Source: Clostridia bacterium
GTDB lineage: Bacteria; Bacillota_A; Clostridia; Christensenellales; Aristaeellaceae
DNA length: 24,692 nt
Assembly (NCBI GenBank): GCA_017509065.1
Contig: JAFWQM010000025.1
Span: 1 to 24,692 of the forward strand
Direction of reading: 5' to 3'
The notes beneath the pieces were generated by a model. That model worked only from the letters and a program-made list of their open reading frames with translations, was not told the origin of the DNA and did not search any database. Both the position numbers and the translations under genes were made by a program. Positions 15,797-23,625 of the stretch are shown piece after piece (the stretch's first letter is position 1; each line of letters begins with the position of its first letter).

Positions 15797-16327
15797 ATGA
15801 ATGAAGCTCTCCTCCTGGTACAGCCCACAGCGGAGTACCGGGATGAAATCGCCGCGTACCGGCAGGAGTTTTTGGATCATGGCGATTCCATGGACGGTAC
15901 CGGGGCGCTCGAACGCCTGGCCGATCCCATGGAATGGCTGGCATCCACGGAGAATTGCCGCCATGAGGAAACCGTGCCCCTGGGCTGGGTGCAGGCCACC
16001 CAGTTCCTCTGCGTCCGGGAAGCGGACAAACGGGTCGTGGGCATGATCCAGGTGCGGCACCGGTTCAACGAATTTCTGAAAAAGTACGGCGGACACATCG
16101 GCTATTCTGTGCGCCCCTCCGAACGGCGGAAAGGGTACGCGGGCTGGATGCTGAACGCGGTGAAACCCTTCTGCCGCTCCATCGGCCTGAACGCGATCAT
16201 GGTGACCTGCCTCAAGGATAACGAGGCCAGCCGCAAAACAATCCTCAAAAATGGCGGCGTCTATGACGCCACCGTGCATGAGCCCGTGGAAAACGAAGAA
16301 ATAGAACGTTATTGGATCAGTCTTTAA
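15797..16327 (+). CDS. GNAT family N-acetyltransferase
   Basis: The 176-residue protein has the GNAT acetyl-CoA fold: a beta strand VVGMIQVRHRFN (motif D-like), HIGYSVRPSERRKGYAGWML (motif A with the pyrophosphate-binding R-R-K-G-Y-A loop) and the LKDNEASRKTILKNGG motif B typical of the RimJ/RimL-like group. The substrate is unknown. An ATG at 15785 overlaps galE, but GGAG sits 7 nt before the ATG at 15797, which leaves one base after the galE stop, so I chose the latter. It is co-transcribed with galE and ends at a strong terminator. A functional link to UDP-galactose is not shown by the sequence. Confidence 0.9.
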   Translation: MNEALLLVQPTAEYRDEIAAYRQEFLDHGDSMDGTGALERLADPMEWLASTENCRHEETVPLGWVQATQFLCVREADKRVVGMIQVRHRFNEFLKKYGGHIGYSVRPSERRKGYAGWMLNAVKPFCRSIGLNAIMVTCLKDNEASRKTILKNGGVYDATVHEPVENEEIERYWISL

Positions 16328-16352
16328 AAGCAATACGCCAACAGAGCAATTT

Positions 16353-16403
16353 GCGTCCGGACACGTTTCCGCAGACAGGAAACGGTTCGGACGCTTTATT
16401 GTT
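16353..16403 (+). terminator. Terminator of the galE-GNAT operon
   Basis: GCGTCCGGA pairs with TTCGGACGC (one G-U), then after a small internal loop CGTTTCC pairs with GGAAACG; a T-rich tail (TTTATTGTTT) follows. Confidence 0.85.
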
Positions 16404-16411
16404 TAAAAGTT

Positions 16412-16450
16412 CTTTAGCTTTAAGCTTCTTTAAAGCTTCCTGCCTATAAT
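16412..16450 (+). promoter_or_regulatory. Promoter with direct repeats, possible response-regulator site
   Basis: A perfect TATAAT (16445-16450) lacks a recognisable -35 box. Instead CTTTA is repeated at 16412, 16418 and 16428, and AAGCTTC at 16422 and 16433 (11-bp period). One-helical-turn direct repeats over the -35 region are typical of OmpR/PhoB-type activators. The regulator is not in the window. Confidence 0.5.
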
Positions 16451-16542
16451 GGGTATTGTCGAAGGGAGACAGCCCGGAGACAAACAAGCGGAACACCTAA
16501 GCCGGCAGTTCGCCCGGCAGCGCATATAAGGAGGAAACGAAA

Positions 16543-17922
16543 ATGAAGCATCGCAAAATGGACAGAACTTACCGCGTGAAGAAGAACGGCAGTTTTTTCA
16601 GAAAGCACTGGAAGAAGATCACCCTGGTATCCGCGCTGTGTCTTTGCCTGATGGCGGCTTCCATGGTAAGCGGCCTGGCGGCGGGCCGCGGCGGACAGAT
16701 GATGATGAACGGCGGCTTTGACGGCTGGACGCAGGGCGGATGGATGGGCCTAAGTACCAATGTGACCTACGCCGAAAGCCCTTCTGAAATCGTGACCAGC
16801 AGTGTGGAAAACGCAGCCTCCGCCCTGATCGCCGACTATGAAAACGCCGTATATATTCGGATGAGCGACAGCGACAGCAAGGTAAAGATCAATGAGGTCG
16901 GCACCTACGTGATCAGTGGTGACTGCTCTGACGGCAGCATCACCGTAAAGAAGGAAACCACCGGTGTGGTGCTGGTGCTGGATGGCCTGAACCTGGCCAG
17001 CAGCGACGGCGCGGCGGTATCCATCAATAAGGATGCCCAGGTCAAGATCGTAATCAGCGGCAGCGTGACCCTCACCGACAATGAAAACCCAGCGGATGAA
17101 TCTTCCGCTGACGCCGAAACTGCCGATGCGTATGACGGCGCGGCGATCAAGGCAAAAGCGGGTTCCCAGGTGTACCTGACCGGCGACGGCACGCTGAACA
17201 TCAACGGATATGCCAAGAACGGCATCAAGGTGGGGGACACAGACTCTTCCTTTGTGATGGACGGCGAAAACCTGACCGTGAATATCGTCGCCGCCAACGA
17301 CGGCATCAACGCGGGCGCTGACCTCACCCTGCTTTCCGGCACGCTCAACGTCACAGCGAAGGATGACGCCATTCACGCTGACCGCATCCTGACCATTGGC
17401 GACCGGGACAGCGCGAGCGGGCCGTCCGTCACCGCCAGCGCTGCGGAATGCCTGGAGGGCACCGTGGTCAACATCTTCGGCGGCAATATCAGCGTGACCG
17501 CCACCGACGACGCCATCAACGGCGCGCAGAAGGATGATACGCTCATTGCCTCCGTGAATATTACCGGCGGCACAGTGAACGTGCAGAGCCAGGGCGACGG
17601 CCTGGACTGCAACGGCAACATCAACCTGCTCGGCGGCGTCATCACCATCAGCAGCGCTTCCTTCGGCGGCCAGGCGGGCATCGACTATGACGGCGCGTAC
17701 TACGTGGCGTCCGCCGTGACACTGAACAATAACAGCGGCGTGGCCGGCCCGGACGGCGGCGGAATGCGCGGCGGCATGAACGGCCAGTTCCAGCAGTCCG
17801 GCCAATTCTCAGGCTTTGGCCAGCGCGGCGGCCAAATGTCCAATCCCGGCCAGAACCAGCAGACAGACGCCGATACCTCCGCCACTCAGAGCAGACAAAC
17901 GCACGGCGGATGGAACCACTAA
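16543..17922 (+). CDS. Cthe_2159-type carbohydrate-binding domain surface protein
   Basis: The 459-residue protein has a basic N-terminus, one membrane or signal segment (about residues 27-47), and then beta-helix-like repeats from about 85 to 395. Their recurrent pattern (GTLNINGYAKNGIKV, NDGINAGADLTLLSGTLNVTAKDDAIHA, DDAINGAQ, GDGLDCNGNINLLGG) matches the Cthe_2159 family, whose founder binds polygalacturonate and cellulose and has Ca-binding loops. The C-terminal tail is rich in Gly, Gln and Met and looks disordered. There is no LPXTG signal; the N-terminal helix may anchor it. AAGGAGG is upstream of the ATG. It is a single gene behind a probable activator-dependent promoter. No intrinsic terminator precedes element A copy 2, which starts 26 nt past the stop. 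Confidence 0.87.
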   Translation: MKHRKMDRTYRVKKNGSFFRKHWKKITLVSALCLCLMAASMVSGLAAGRGGQMMMNGGFDGWTQGGWMGLSTNVTYAESPSEIVTSSVENAASALIADYENAVYIRMSDSDSKVKINEVGTYVISGDCSDGSITVKKETTGVVLVLDGLNLASSDGAAVSINKDAQVKIVISGSVTLTDNENPADESSADAETADAYDGAAIKAKAGSQVYLTGDGTLNINGYAKNGIKVGDTDSSFVMDGENLTVNIVAANDGINAGADLTLLSGTLNVTAKDDAIHADRILTIGDRDSASGPSVTASAAECLEGTVVNIFGGNISVTATDDAINGAQKDDTLIASVNITGGTVNVQSQGDGLDCNGNINLLGGVITISSASFGGQAGIDYDGAYYVASAVTLNNNSGVAGPDGGGMRGGMNGQFQQSGQFSGFGQRGGQMSNPGQNQQTDADTSATQSRQTHGGWNH

Positions 17923-17948
17923 AAGCTACCGATCAGCTTTAAATCATC

Positions 17949-18230
17949 CAACAAAGGGAACGCTGGGCGCTCCGCGCGCCCAGACCTGCGCCAAAGGACT
18001 TCGTCCTCTGGACTCCAATAGGCGAAATTACATGGTTGGGTAAAGAAAGCAACATTCGCCTGTCAATATGGGGTTACGGAAGATAGAGGCTTCTGGCCTA
18101 AGAAAGCTGAGAAAATCCCAGGGGGAAAGCTCGCTTTCCCTTGAGGATTATTCCCAGGCTTTCCCCGGACGTAAAGCGTCCGGGATGGCGGCGGAACTGG
18201 GGCGAACAGCCCCAACGTAACCTCCTGTAA
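17949..18230 (+). repeat. Element A, copy 2
   Basis: Order of parts: P1 CTGGGCGC/GCGCCCAG (17963-17983); P2 CCAAAGGA/TCCTCTGG (17991-18011, one A/C mismatch); the GGCGAA/TTCGCC arm (18021-18060); the GGGGTTACGGAAG block; the GGCTTCTGGCC arm; GGGAAAGC/GCTTTCCC (18123-18140); the 8-bp hairpin CCCGGACG/CGTCCGGG (18164-18184); and a terminal P1-like hairpin TGGGGC/GCCCCA (18198-18214). The last part is an inverted version of the 5' end, so the element has hairpin-bearing inverted ends. No coding potential. Confidence 0.85.
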
Positions 18231-18270
18231 CTCTCCTCGAAACCTGAATGATGAAACCCCAAATTATATG

Positions 18271-18295
18271 GAGCCCTTCGCGGGCTCTCTTTTTG
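18271..18295 (+). terminator. Terminator ending the 3' UTR that contains element A copy 2
   Basis: GAGCCC/GGGCTC stem with loop TTCGC, followed by TCTTTTTG. It abuts the -35 box of the nagZ promoter. It is the first convincing terminator after the carbohydrate-binding protein gene. Confidence 0.85.
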
Positions 18296-18324
18296 TTGTC
18301 AAAAACGGGCTGCTGTGGTACAAT
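18296..18324 (+). promoter_or_regulatory. Promoter of nagZ-amiE-like operon
   Basis: TTGTCA (18296-18301) and TACAAT (18319-18324) are 17 nt apart with TGG before the -10 box. Confidence 0.8.
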
Positions 18325-18366
18325 CGGAAAGCGGATCAATCTTTGACCATAAAGGAGTTTATCGTG

Positions 18367-19527
18367 ATGAAGAAGACGTGTTTTTACCGAAGCGCCGCCG
18401 CGCTGCTCGCTTCAGCGATGCTGATTTGTCCCGCGGCCGCGGAAGATGATCCCATATTGCGGAAGATGGAAAGCATGACCCTGCGGGAAAAAGTGGGCCA
18501 GCTGTTCATGATTCGCCCGGACGCGCTGGAGGGCAGGTTCGGCCCCGCCGAACTGGAGGACAACAGCATCACCGGCACCACCCGCGTTTCGGATGAAATG
18601 CGGGAAAAGTACGCTCTGTACCCGTGCGGCGGTTTCGCGCTGTTCCGCAAGAACATCCTCTCCGCCAGCCAGCTGCTTATGTTTAACGAAAGGCTGCACG
18701 GGATGGGGGAGATTTCTCCGATGCTCGGCATCGACGAAGAGGGCGGAAGGATTGCCCGCATCGCCAACCATTCCGCTGATTTTGGCGTGAAGAAGTTCCC
18801 GTCCATGGGCAGTATCGCTGCGGGCGGTGACGAGAGCAAAGCGTTTGAAGCCGGCCTGACCATCGGGCAGTACTTGAAAGCCTACGGCTTCGACGTCGAC
18901 TTCGCGCCGGTGGCCGACGTGAACACGAACCCGCGCAATCCCGTGATCGGTGACCGCGCCTTCGGCGATAATCCGGAAGTGGCTTCGGGGATGGTCCAGG
19001 CTGTCATCCGCGGGCTGCATGAGGGTGGCACGGCGTCCTGCGTCAAGCATTTTCCTGGCCACGGCGACACCGCCACCGACACCCACACCGGCTACGCGGA
19101 AACAAAAAAGACCTGGGAGGAAATCAGCAATTGCGAGATGCTTCCCTTTCGCGCCGGCATTGCCGCGGGCACGGACTTCGTGATGACCGCCCACATCTCC
19201 GCGCCGAACGTGACCGGCAGCGACGAACCCTCCACCATGTCCTATACCATCCTGACCGAAAAGCTTCGCGGAGAGCTGGGCTTTGAAGGACTCATCATCA
19301 CCGACGCCCTTTCGATGGGCGCTATCCGGGAGAAGTATTCTTCCTCCGAAGCCTGCGTCCGCTGTATCCAGGCAGGGGTGGATATCCTGCTCATGCCTTA
19401 CGATTATTTCGAGGCGTTCGACGGCGTTGTGCGGGCGGTCGAAAGCGGCGTGATTCCCGAAAGCCGGATTGACGAAAGCGTGTACCGTATTTTGAAATTC
19501 AAGATGGAGAAGATGGGCCCGGTATGA
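18367..19527 (+). CDS. nagZ: Exported beta-N-acetylhexosaminidase (GH3)
   Basis: The 386-residue protein begins with a Sec signal peptide (MKKTCFYRSAAALLASAMLI..., likely cut after AAA near residue 25). GH3 NagZ hallmarks are KHFPGHGDTATDTH (227-240), with the Asp-His dyad that acts as general acid/base, and nucleophile Asp313 in IITDALSMG. NagZ releases N-acetylglucosamine from muropeptide fragments during cell-wall turnover. An outside-the-membrane NagZ is the Bacillus arrangement, unlike the cytoplasmic enzyme of Proteobacteria. Start: ATG at 18367, 9 nt after AAAGGAG; a GTG one codon earlier is an equal alternative. The stop overlaps the next start by 4 nt. Confidence 0.93.
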   Translation: MKKTCFYRSAAALLASAMLICPAAAEDDPILRKMESMTLREKVGQLFMIRPDALEGRFGPAELEDNSITGTTRVSDEMREKYALYPCGGFALFRKNILSASQLLMFNERLHGMGEISPMLGIDEEGGRIARIANHSADFGVKKFPSMGSIAAGGDESKAFEAGLTIGQYLKAYGFDVDFAPVADVNTNPRNPVIGDRAFGDNPEVASGMVQAVIRGLHEGGTASCVKHFPGHGDTATDTHTGYAETKKTWEEISNCEMLPFRAGIAAGTDFVMTAHISAPNVTGSDEPSTMSYTILTEKLRGELGFEGLIITDALSMGAIREKYSSSEACVRCIQAGVDILLMPYDYFEAFDGVVRAVESGVIPESRIDESVYRILKFKMEKMGPV

Positions 19528-20585
19528 ATGAAGTATTGAGAGCGCGCCTTCGGCGCGAGATTGATGACATCATGGCGCGCTATCGGGCGGCGGGGTATTT
19601 CCCCTCCGCCTGCGTGCGCGTTTTTAACAGCCGGGAAACGTTGGCCTGCGCCTGCGCGGGGGAGGCGGAGGAAAACAGCCTGTTTGACGTTGCCAGCCTG
19701 ACCAAAATCGCTACGGCCACGCAGATATTTCTGCTGATCGGACAGGAAAAGCTGGGATTGCGGGATAAGCTTCCCGACGCCCTGCCCGCTCTGCGGAATG
19801 ACGCGTATCTGGCTGAACGGCTGAAATACGTTACGCTGTATCATTTGCTTACCCATACCTCCTCCCTCGCCGCCTGGTATCCTTTTTATTCCCGGCGGGG
19901 AGAAGACTTTTATGCCGTTCTGAAATACGCTTTGCTGCATACAGAGCCGACAATAGGCATGGTGTATTCCGATCTCAACTTCATGCTGCTTGGGAAAATC
20001 ATTGAGCATGTCCAGGGAAAGCCGCTGGAAGTCTGCCTGCAGGAGGATCTGGTGAGACCCCTGGGCTTGGGGAACATGACTTATCTGCCCGATCAGAGCC
20101 TGCCCATCGTTCCTTCCTGCTATGGCAATCCCATCGAAACGCGGATGTGCGCGGAGCGCGGCATTTCCTTTGACGGATTTCGGCCTGCGGGCCGGCCTGT
20201 CCGCGGCGAAGCGAATGACGGCAACTGCCATTACTATTTCCGCGGCGTTTCCGGCCACGCGGGCATCTTTGCCGACGCGGCGGCCTACGAGCGTTTGTGC
20301 CAATACTATATGAACACCGCCGATCCGCTGCTCATCGAGGCGCAGCGGGAGCAGCCGGACGCTCCGGGGCGGGGCATCGGCTTCCAGACGGGAACCAGCT
20401 ATCCCCACGGATGCGGTCACACCGGCTTCACCGGCACAGGCATTTACTTTTCACGGGACTGTGACGTGGGCGTCATCTCCTTCACCAACCGCCTGTTCTA
20501 TCCGAGCGAAAATGAAAACGCCACCTGGGAATTCCGCCGCGCCCTCCATGAAGCCGCGTTTGCTCTGACGGGACGATTTTCCTGA
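19524..20585 (+). CDS. Serine hydrolase of the beta-lactamase family, AmiE-like
   Basis: The 353-residue protein has the class C beta-lactamase/PBP-like motifs: SLTK (Ser58, Lys61), YSDLN (Tyr149, Asn152) and GHTGFTG (His300). Linked by a 4-nt ATGA overlap to nagZ, it matches the B. subtilis nagZ-amiE (ybbD-ybbE) arrangement, in which AmiE is a beta-lactamase-fold N-acetylmuramyl-L-alanine amidase that removes peptides from MurNAc. The AmiE assignment therefore rests on family plus context and is not proven. No signal peptide is visible at the N-terminus, so it appears cytoplasmic, in contrast to its exported partner. An esterase or D,D-peptidase role is the alternative. Confidence 0.8.
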   Translation: MNEVLRARLRREIDDIMARYRAAGYFPSACVRVFNSRETLACACAGEAEENSLFDVASLTKIATATQIFLLIGQEKLGLRDKLPDALPALRNDAYLAERLKYVTLYHLLTHTSSLAAWYPFYSRRGEDFYAVLKYALLHTEPTIGMVYSDLNFMLLGKIIEHVQGKPLEVCLQEDLVRPLGLGNMTYLPDQSLPIVPSCYGNPIETRMCAERGISFDGFRPAGRPVRGEANDGNCHYYFRGVSGHAGIFADAAAYERLCQYYMNTADPLLIEAQREQPDAPGRGIGFQTGTSYPHGCGHTGFTGTGIYFSRDCDVGVISFTNRLFYPSENENATWEFRRALHEAAFALTGRFS

Positions 20586-20630
20586 ATCGGTCAGCAGGGT
20601 CGCCGAATCGCTGTTATACTCACAAACTAC

Positions 20631-20659
20631 TTTACAAAATCAGCCTTTCTGATTATAAT
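20631..20659 (+). promoter_or_regulatory. Sigma-A promoter of leuS
   Basis: TTTACA (20631-20636) and a perfect TATAAT (20654-20659) are 17 nt apart. The leader of about 28 nt is too short for a T-box. Confidence 0.85.
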
Positions 20660-20693
20660 GTAACAATCCGCAATGATTGAAGGAGGCTTCCTT

Positions 20694-23108
20694 ATGCCGG
20701 TCAAGCCCTATGTACCTGCTGAGATCGAACCCAAGTGGCAAAAATACTGGGATGACCACCAGGCCTTTGCCGCGTCAAAAGACCATACCAGGCCCAAGTT
20801 TTACACTTTGATCGAATTCCCCTATCCCTCCGGCCACGGCCTGCACGTGGGGCATCCCCGCTCCAACACGGCCATGGACATTATTTCCCGCATGCGCCGG
20901 ATGCAGGGTTATAACGTGCTGTTCCCCATCGGCTGGGACGCTTTCGGCCTGCCCACGGAGAACTACGCCATCAAGAACAACATCCATCCCGCCATCGTGA
21001 CCAAGGAAAACATCGACCATTTCCGGGAGCAGCTCAAAAAGCTGGGCTTCTCCTTCGACTACAGCCGGGAAGTGGACACCACCGATCCGAATTATTACAA
21101 GTGGACCCAGTGGATTTTCCTCAAGCTCTTTGAGCATGGCATGGTGTTCAGGGACAAGACGCTGGTGAACTACTGCCCCTCCTGCAAGGTGGTGCTTTCC
21201 AACGAGGACAGCCAGGGAGGCAAATGCGACATTTGCCACGGCGACGTGATCCAGTTGCCCAAGGACGTGTGGTACCTGCGCATCACCAAGTACGCGGATA
21301 AGCTGCTGGAGGGCCTGGAAACCGTCGATTATCCCGAGAACATCAAAATGCAGCAGGTGAACTGGATCGGCAAGTCCACCGGCGCTTTTGTCAAGTTCCC
21401 GCTGTATAAGACCGACGAAAGCGTGGAAATCTACACCACCCGGCCCGACACCCTGTTCGGCGTGACCTTCATGGTCATGGCCCCTGAGCATCCGCTCATT
21501 GACAAGTATGCCGGGCAGATCACCAACATGGCTGATATCGAGGCGTACCGCGACGTGTGCGCAAAGAAGACCGAGTTTGAGCGCACCCAGCTCACCAAGG
21601 AAAAGACCGGCCTCAAGATCGAGGGTCTGTCCGCCGTGAACCCGCTGACCGGCAAGGTCGTTCCCATCTTCATATCCGACTACGTCATGATGGGCTACGG
21701 CACCGGGGCCATCATGGCCGTGCCAGCCCACGATCAGCGCGACTGGGAGTTCGCCCACAAGTTCGGCATCGACATCGTGCAGGTCATTAAAGGCGGCGAC
21801 ATCGAACAGGAAGCCTACACCGGCGACGGCGAGATGATCAACTCCGATTTCCTGAACGGCTACACCAACAAGAAAGACTCCATCGCCCGGGTGCTGGAGG
21901 AAATCGAAAAGAAGGGCATCGGCAGGGCCGGCGTCCAGTACAAGATGAAGGACTGGGCCTTCAACCGCCAGCGCTACTGGGGCGAGCCCATTCCGCTGAT
22001 TCACTGTCCCAAGTGCGGCGTGGTGGCCGTGCCTTATGAAGAGCTGCCCCTGCGCCTGCCGGAAATCGACGATTTCCAGCCCGGCACCGACGGCAAATCC
22101 CCCCTGGCTCGCATCGACAGCTTTGTGAACTGTACCTGCCCCAAGTGCGGGGGCGCTGCCCAGCGCGAAACCGACACCATGCCCCAGTGGGCGGGCTCCA
22201 GTTGGTACTTCCTGCGCTACTGCGACCCGCATAACGACCAGGCCTTCGCCAGCCAGGAAGAACTGAAATACTGGCTGCCCGTGGACTGGTACAACGGCGG
22301 CATGGAGCATGTCACCCGGCATTTGCTCTACTCCCGGTTCTGGCACCGCTTCCTCTATGACATCGGCGAAGTGCCCACCCCCGAACCGTACGCCAAGCGC
22401 ACCGCCCAGGGCATGATTCTCGGCTCCGACGGCGAAAAGATGAGCAAGAGCCGCGGCAACGTGGTGAACCCCGACGAGATCGTGGCGGAGATCGGCGCGG
22501 ACGCCTTCCGCATGTACGAAATGTTCATGGGCGCGTTCGACCAGGCCATTCCGTGGAGCACTAATGGAGCCCGCGGCTGCCGCAAGTTTCTGGACCGCGT
22601 GTGGCGCTTGCAGGAAATTCTCACCGACAGCGACGATTTCAGCGACGACCTCCGGGTGTCCATGAACCAGACGATCAAGAAGGTTTCAGAGGACTTCGAG
22701 AAAATGAAGTTCAACACCGCCATCGCCCAGATGATGACGCTGGTGAACGAAATGGTGCAGAAGGGCAGCGTCACCAAGGGCGAATACAGGACCCTGCTGC
22801 TCCTCCTCTCCCCCGTGGCTCCCCACATCTGCGAGGAAATCTGGCAGGCGCAGGGCTACGGCAAACCCGTTTACACCCAGCCCTGGCCCACCTACGATGA
22901 AAAGTATCTGGTGCGGGACGAGGTGGAAATCGCCGTGCAGATCAACGGCAAGGTGAAAGGCAAGCTGATGGTGCCCGTCACCCTCACCAAGGAAGCCGCC
23001 CAGGAAGAACTGCCCCAGAAGGACGAAGTGAAGAAGCTCATCGGCGATAAGAATATCGTCAAGTGCATCTACGTCCCCGGACGGCTGCTGAACCTGGTGG
23101 TAAAGTAA
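20694..23108 (+). CDS. leuS: Leucyl-tRNA synthetase
   Basis: The 804-residue class Ia synthetase charges tRNA-Leu with leucine. It shows the HIGH-type motif HVGH (51-54) within PYPSGHGLHVGHPRSNTAMD, a zinc-ribbon pair CPSC...CDIC, the CP1 editing domain (TTRPDTLFGVTFMV; GTGAIMAVPAHDQRDWEF with its essential Asp), a second Cys cluster CPKC...CTCPKC, and KMSKS at 582-586. The C-terminal anticodon-binding and extra domains end in NIVKCIYVPGRLLNLVVK, a usual LeuS end. Length is typical. The ATG at 20694 follows GAAGGAGG. Single gene; no intrinsic terminator was found before element A copy 3, which begins 40 nt past the stop. Confidence 0.98.
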   Translation: MPVKPYVPAEIEPKWQKYWDDHQAFAASKDHTRPKFYTLIEFPYPSGHGLHVGHPRSNTAMDIISRMRRMQGYNVLFPIGWDAFGLPTENYAIKNNIHPAIVTKENIDHFREQLKKLGFSFDYSREVDTTDPNYYKWTQWIFLKLFEHGMVFRDKTLVNYCPSCKVVLSNEDSQGGKCDICHGDVIQLPKDVWYLRITKYADKLLEGLETVDYPENIKMQQVNWIGKSTGAFVKFPLYKTDESVEIYTTRPDTLFGVTFMVMAPEHPLIDKYAGQITNMADIEAYRDVCAKKTEFERTQLTKEKTGLKIEGLSAVNPLTGKVVPIFISDYVMMGYGTGAIMAVPAHDQRDWEFAHKFGIDIVQVIKGGDIEQEAYTGDGEMINSDFLNGYTNKKDSIARVLEEIEKKGIGRAGVQYKMKDWAFNRQRYWGEPIPLIHCPKCGVVAVPYEELPLRLPEIDDFQPGTDGKSPLARIDSFVNCTCPKCGGAAQRETDTMPQWAGSSWYFLRYCDPHNDQAFASQEELKYWLPVDWYNGGMEHVTRHLLYSRFWHRFLYDIGEVPTPEPYAKRTAQGMILGSDGEKMSKSRGNVVNPDEIVAEIGADAFRMYEMFMGAFDQAIPWSTNGARGCRKFLDRVWRLQEILTDSDDFSDDLRVSMNQTIKKVSEDFEKMKFNTAIAQMMTLVNEMVQKGSVTKGEYRTLLLLLSPVAPHICEEIWQAQGYGKPVYTQPWPTYDEKYLVRDEVEIAVQINGKVKGKLMVPVTLTKEAAQEELPQKDEVKKLIGDKNIVKCIYVPGRLLNLVVK

Positions 23109-23148
23109 TATCAATCTTTAAGTAACTATTCAGGTATCAAGTTCAGCA

Positions 23149-23414
23149 GCAAAGGGAGACGCTGGGCGCTCCGCGCGCCCAGACCTGCGCCAAAGGCCTT
23201 CGGCCTCTGGACTCCCATAGGCGAATTAACTCCGTATGATAGAACAAACAACGTTCGCCTGCCGCGCTGGGGTTACGGAAAGTTAGTGGGCTTCTGGCCC
23301 AAGAAAGACAGGGAAAACCCTCAGGGGAAAGCGAGCTTTCTCCTGAGGGTTATTCCCAGGCTTTCCCCGGACGCTTCACGTCCGGGTTGGCGGCTTCGCC
23401 GCCGGGCCAGAAGC
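23149..23414 (+). repeat. Element A, copy 3
   Basis: Parts in order: P1 CTGGGCGC/GCGCCCAG (23162-23182); P2 CCAAAGGC/GCCTCTGG (23190-23210); GGCGAA/TTCGCC (23220-23259); the GGGGTTACGGAAAG block; a 17-bp hairpin with one G-U pair (23316-23332 with 23335-23351, loop GA); CCCGGACG/CGTCCGGG (23366-23386); and GGCGGC/GCCGCC (23389-23403). An 11-bp long-range stem GCTTCTGGCCC/GGGCCAGAAGC (23290-23300 with 23404-23414) encloses the last three. The 23109-23594 gap holds only this copy, copy 4 and about 80 bp of unassigned sequence. Confidence 0.85.
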
Positions 23415-23491
23415 ACAACAAGACGGAGTCCGATATCCTATCTCTCAAGCAGCAGCGGGAACAAACTCCACTTTTTTGTCAAGTATAATCC

Positions 23492-23560
23492 GCTATTGCG
23501 GGTCCAGGGTACTCAGTACCCTGGTGGGGACTGGGGTGAAACCCCAGCGTTCCCTTTGTT
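23492..23560 (-). repeat. Element A, copy 4 (inverted 5'-end fragment)
   Basis: Read on the minus strand from 23560: AACAAAGGGAACG, P1 CTGGGGT/ACCCCAG (23547-23531), P2 CCAGGGTAC/GTACCCTGG (23524-23504), then ACCCGCAATAG; similarity to copies 1-3 then stops. It faces copy 3, so the two form inverted ends of a 412-bp unit (23149-23560). Confidence 0.8.
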
Positions 23561-23594
23561 GGGTTTCTCTTAGCTGAATGGTAACATCTTTAAG

Positions 23595-23624
23595 AAGCGC
23601 TGTGCTTTCGCATGGCGCTTTTCT
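23595..23624 (+). terminator. Terminator ending the leuS 3' UTR
   Basis: AAGCGC plus TGTGC pairs with GCATG plus GCGCTT (loop TTTC, two G-U pairs), followed by TTCT. It abuts the ecfA1 -35 box and is the first clear terminator after leuS. Confidence 0.75.
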
Positions 23625-23625
23625 A

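Noticed and set aside
16353..16394. cre-like sequence (CACGTTTCC / GGAAACGG) after the GNAT gene
   Set aside because: The two halves are the arms of the galE-GNAT terminator hairpin, which fully explains them.
20586..20693. T-box riboswitch ahead of leuS
   Set aside because: The promoter lies only about 35 nt before the ATG and there is no specifier stem or T-box sequence.
23286..23573. Open reading frame of 95 codons across element A copies 3 and 4
   Set aside because: It runs through several hairpins and a long-range stem, has no ribosome site, and the other element copies do not keep the frame.
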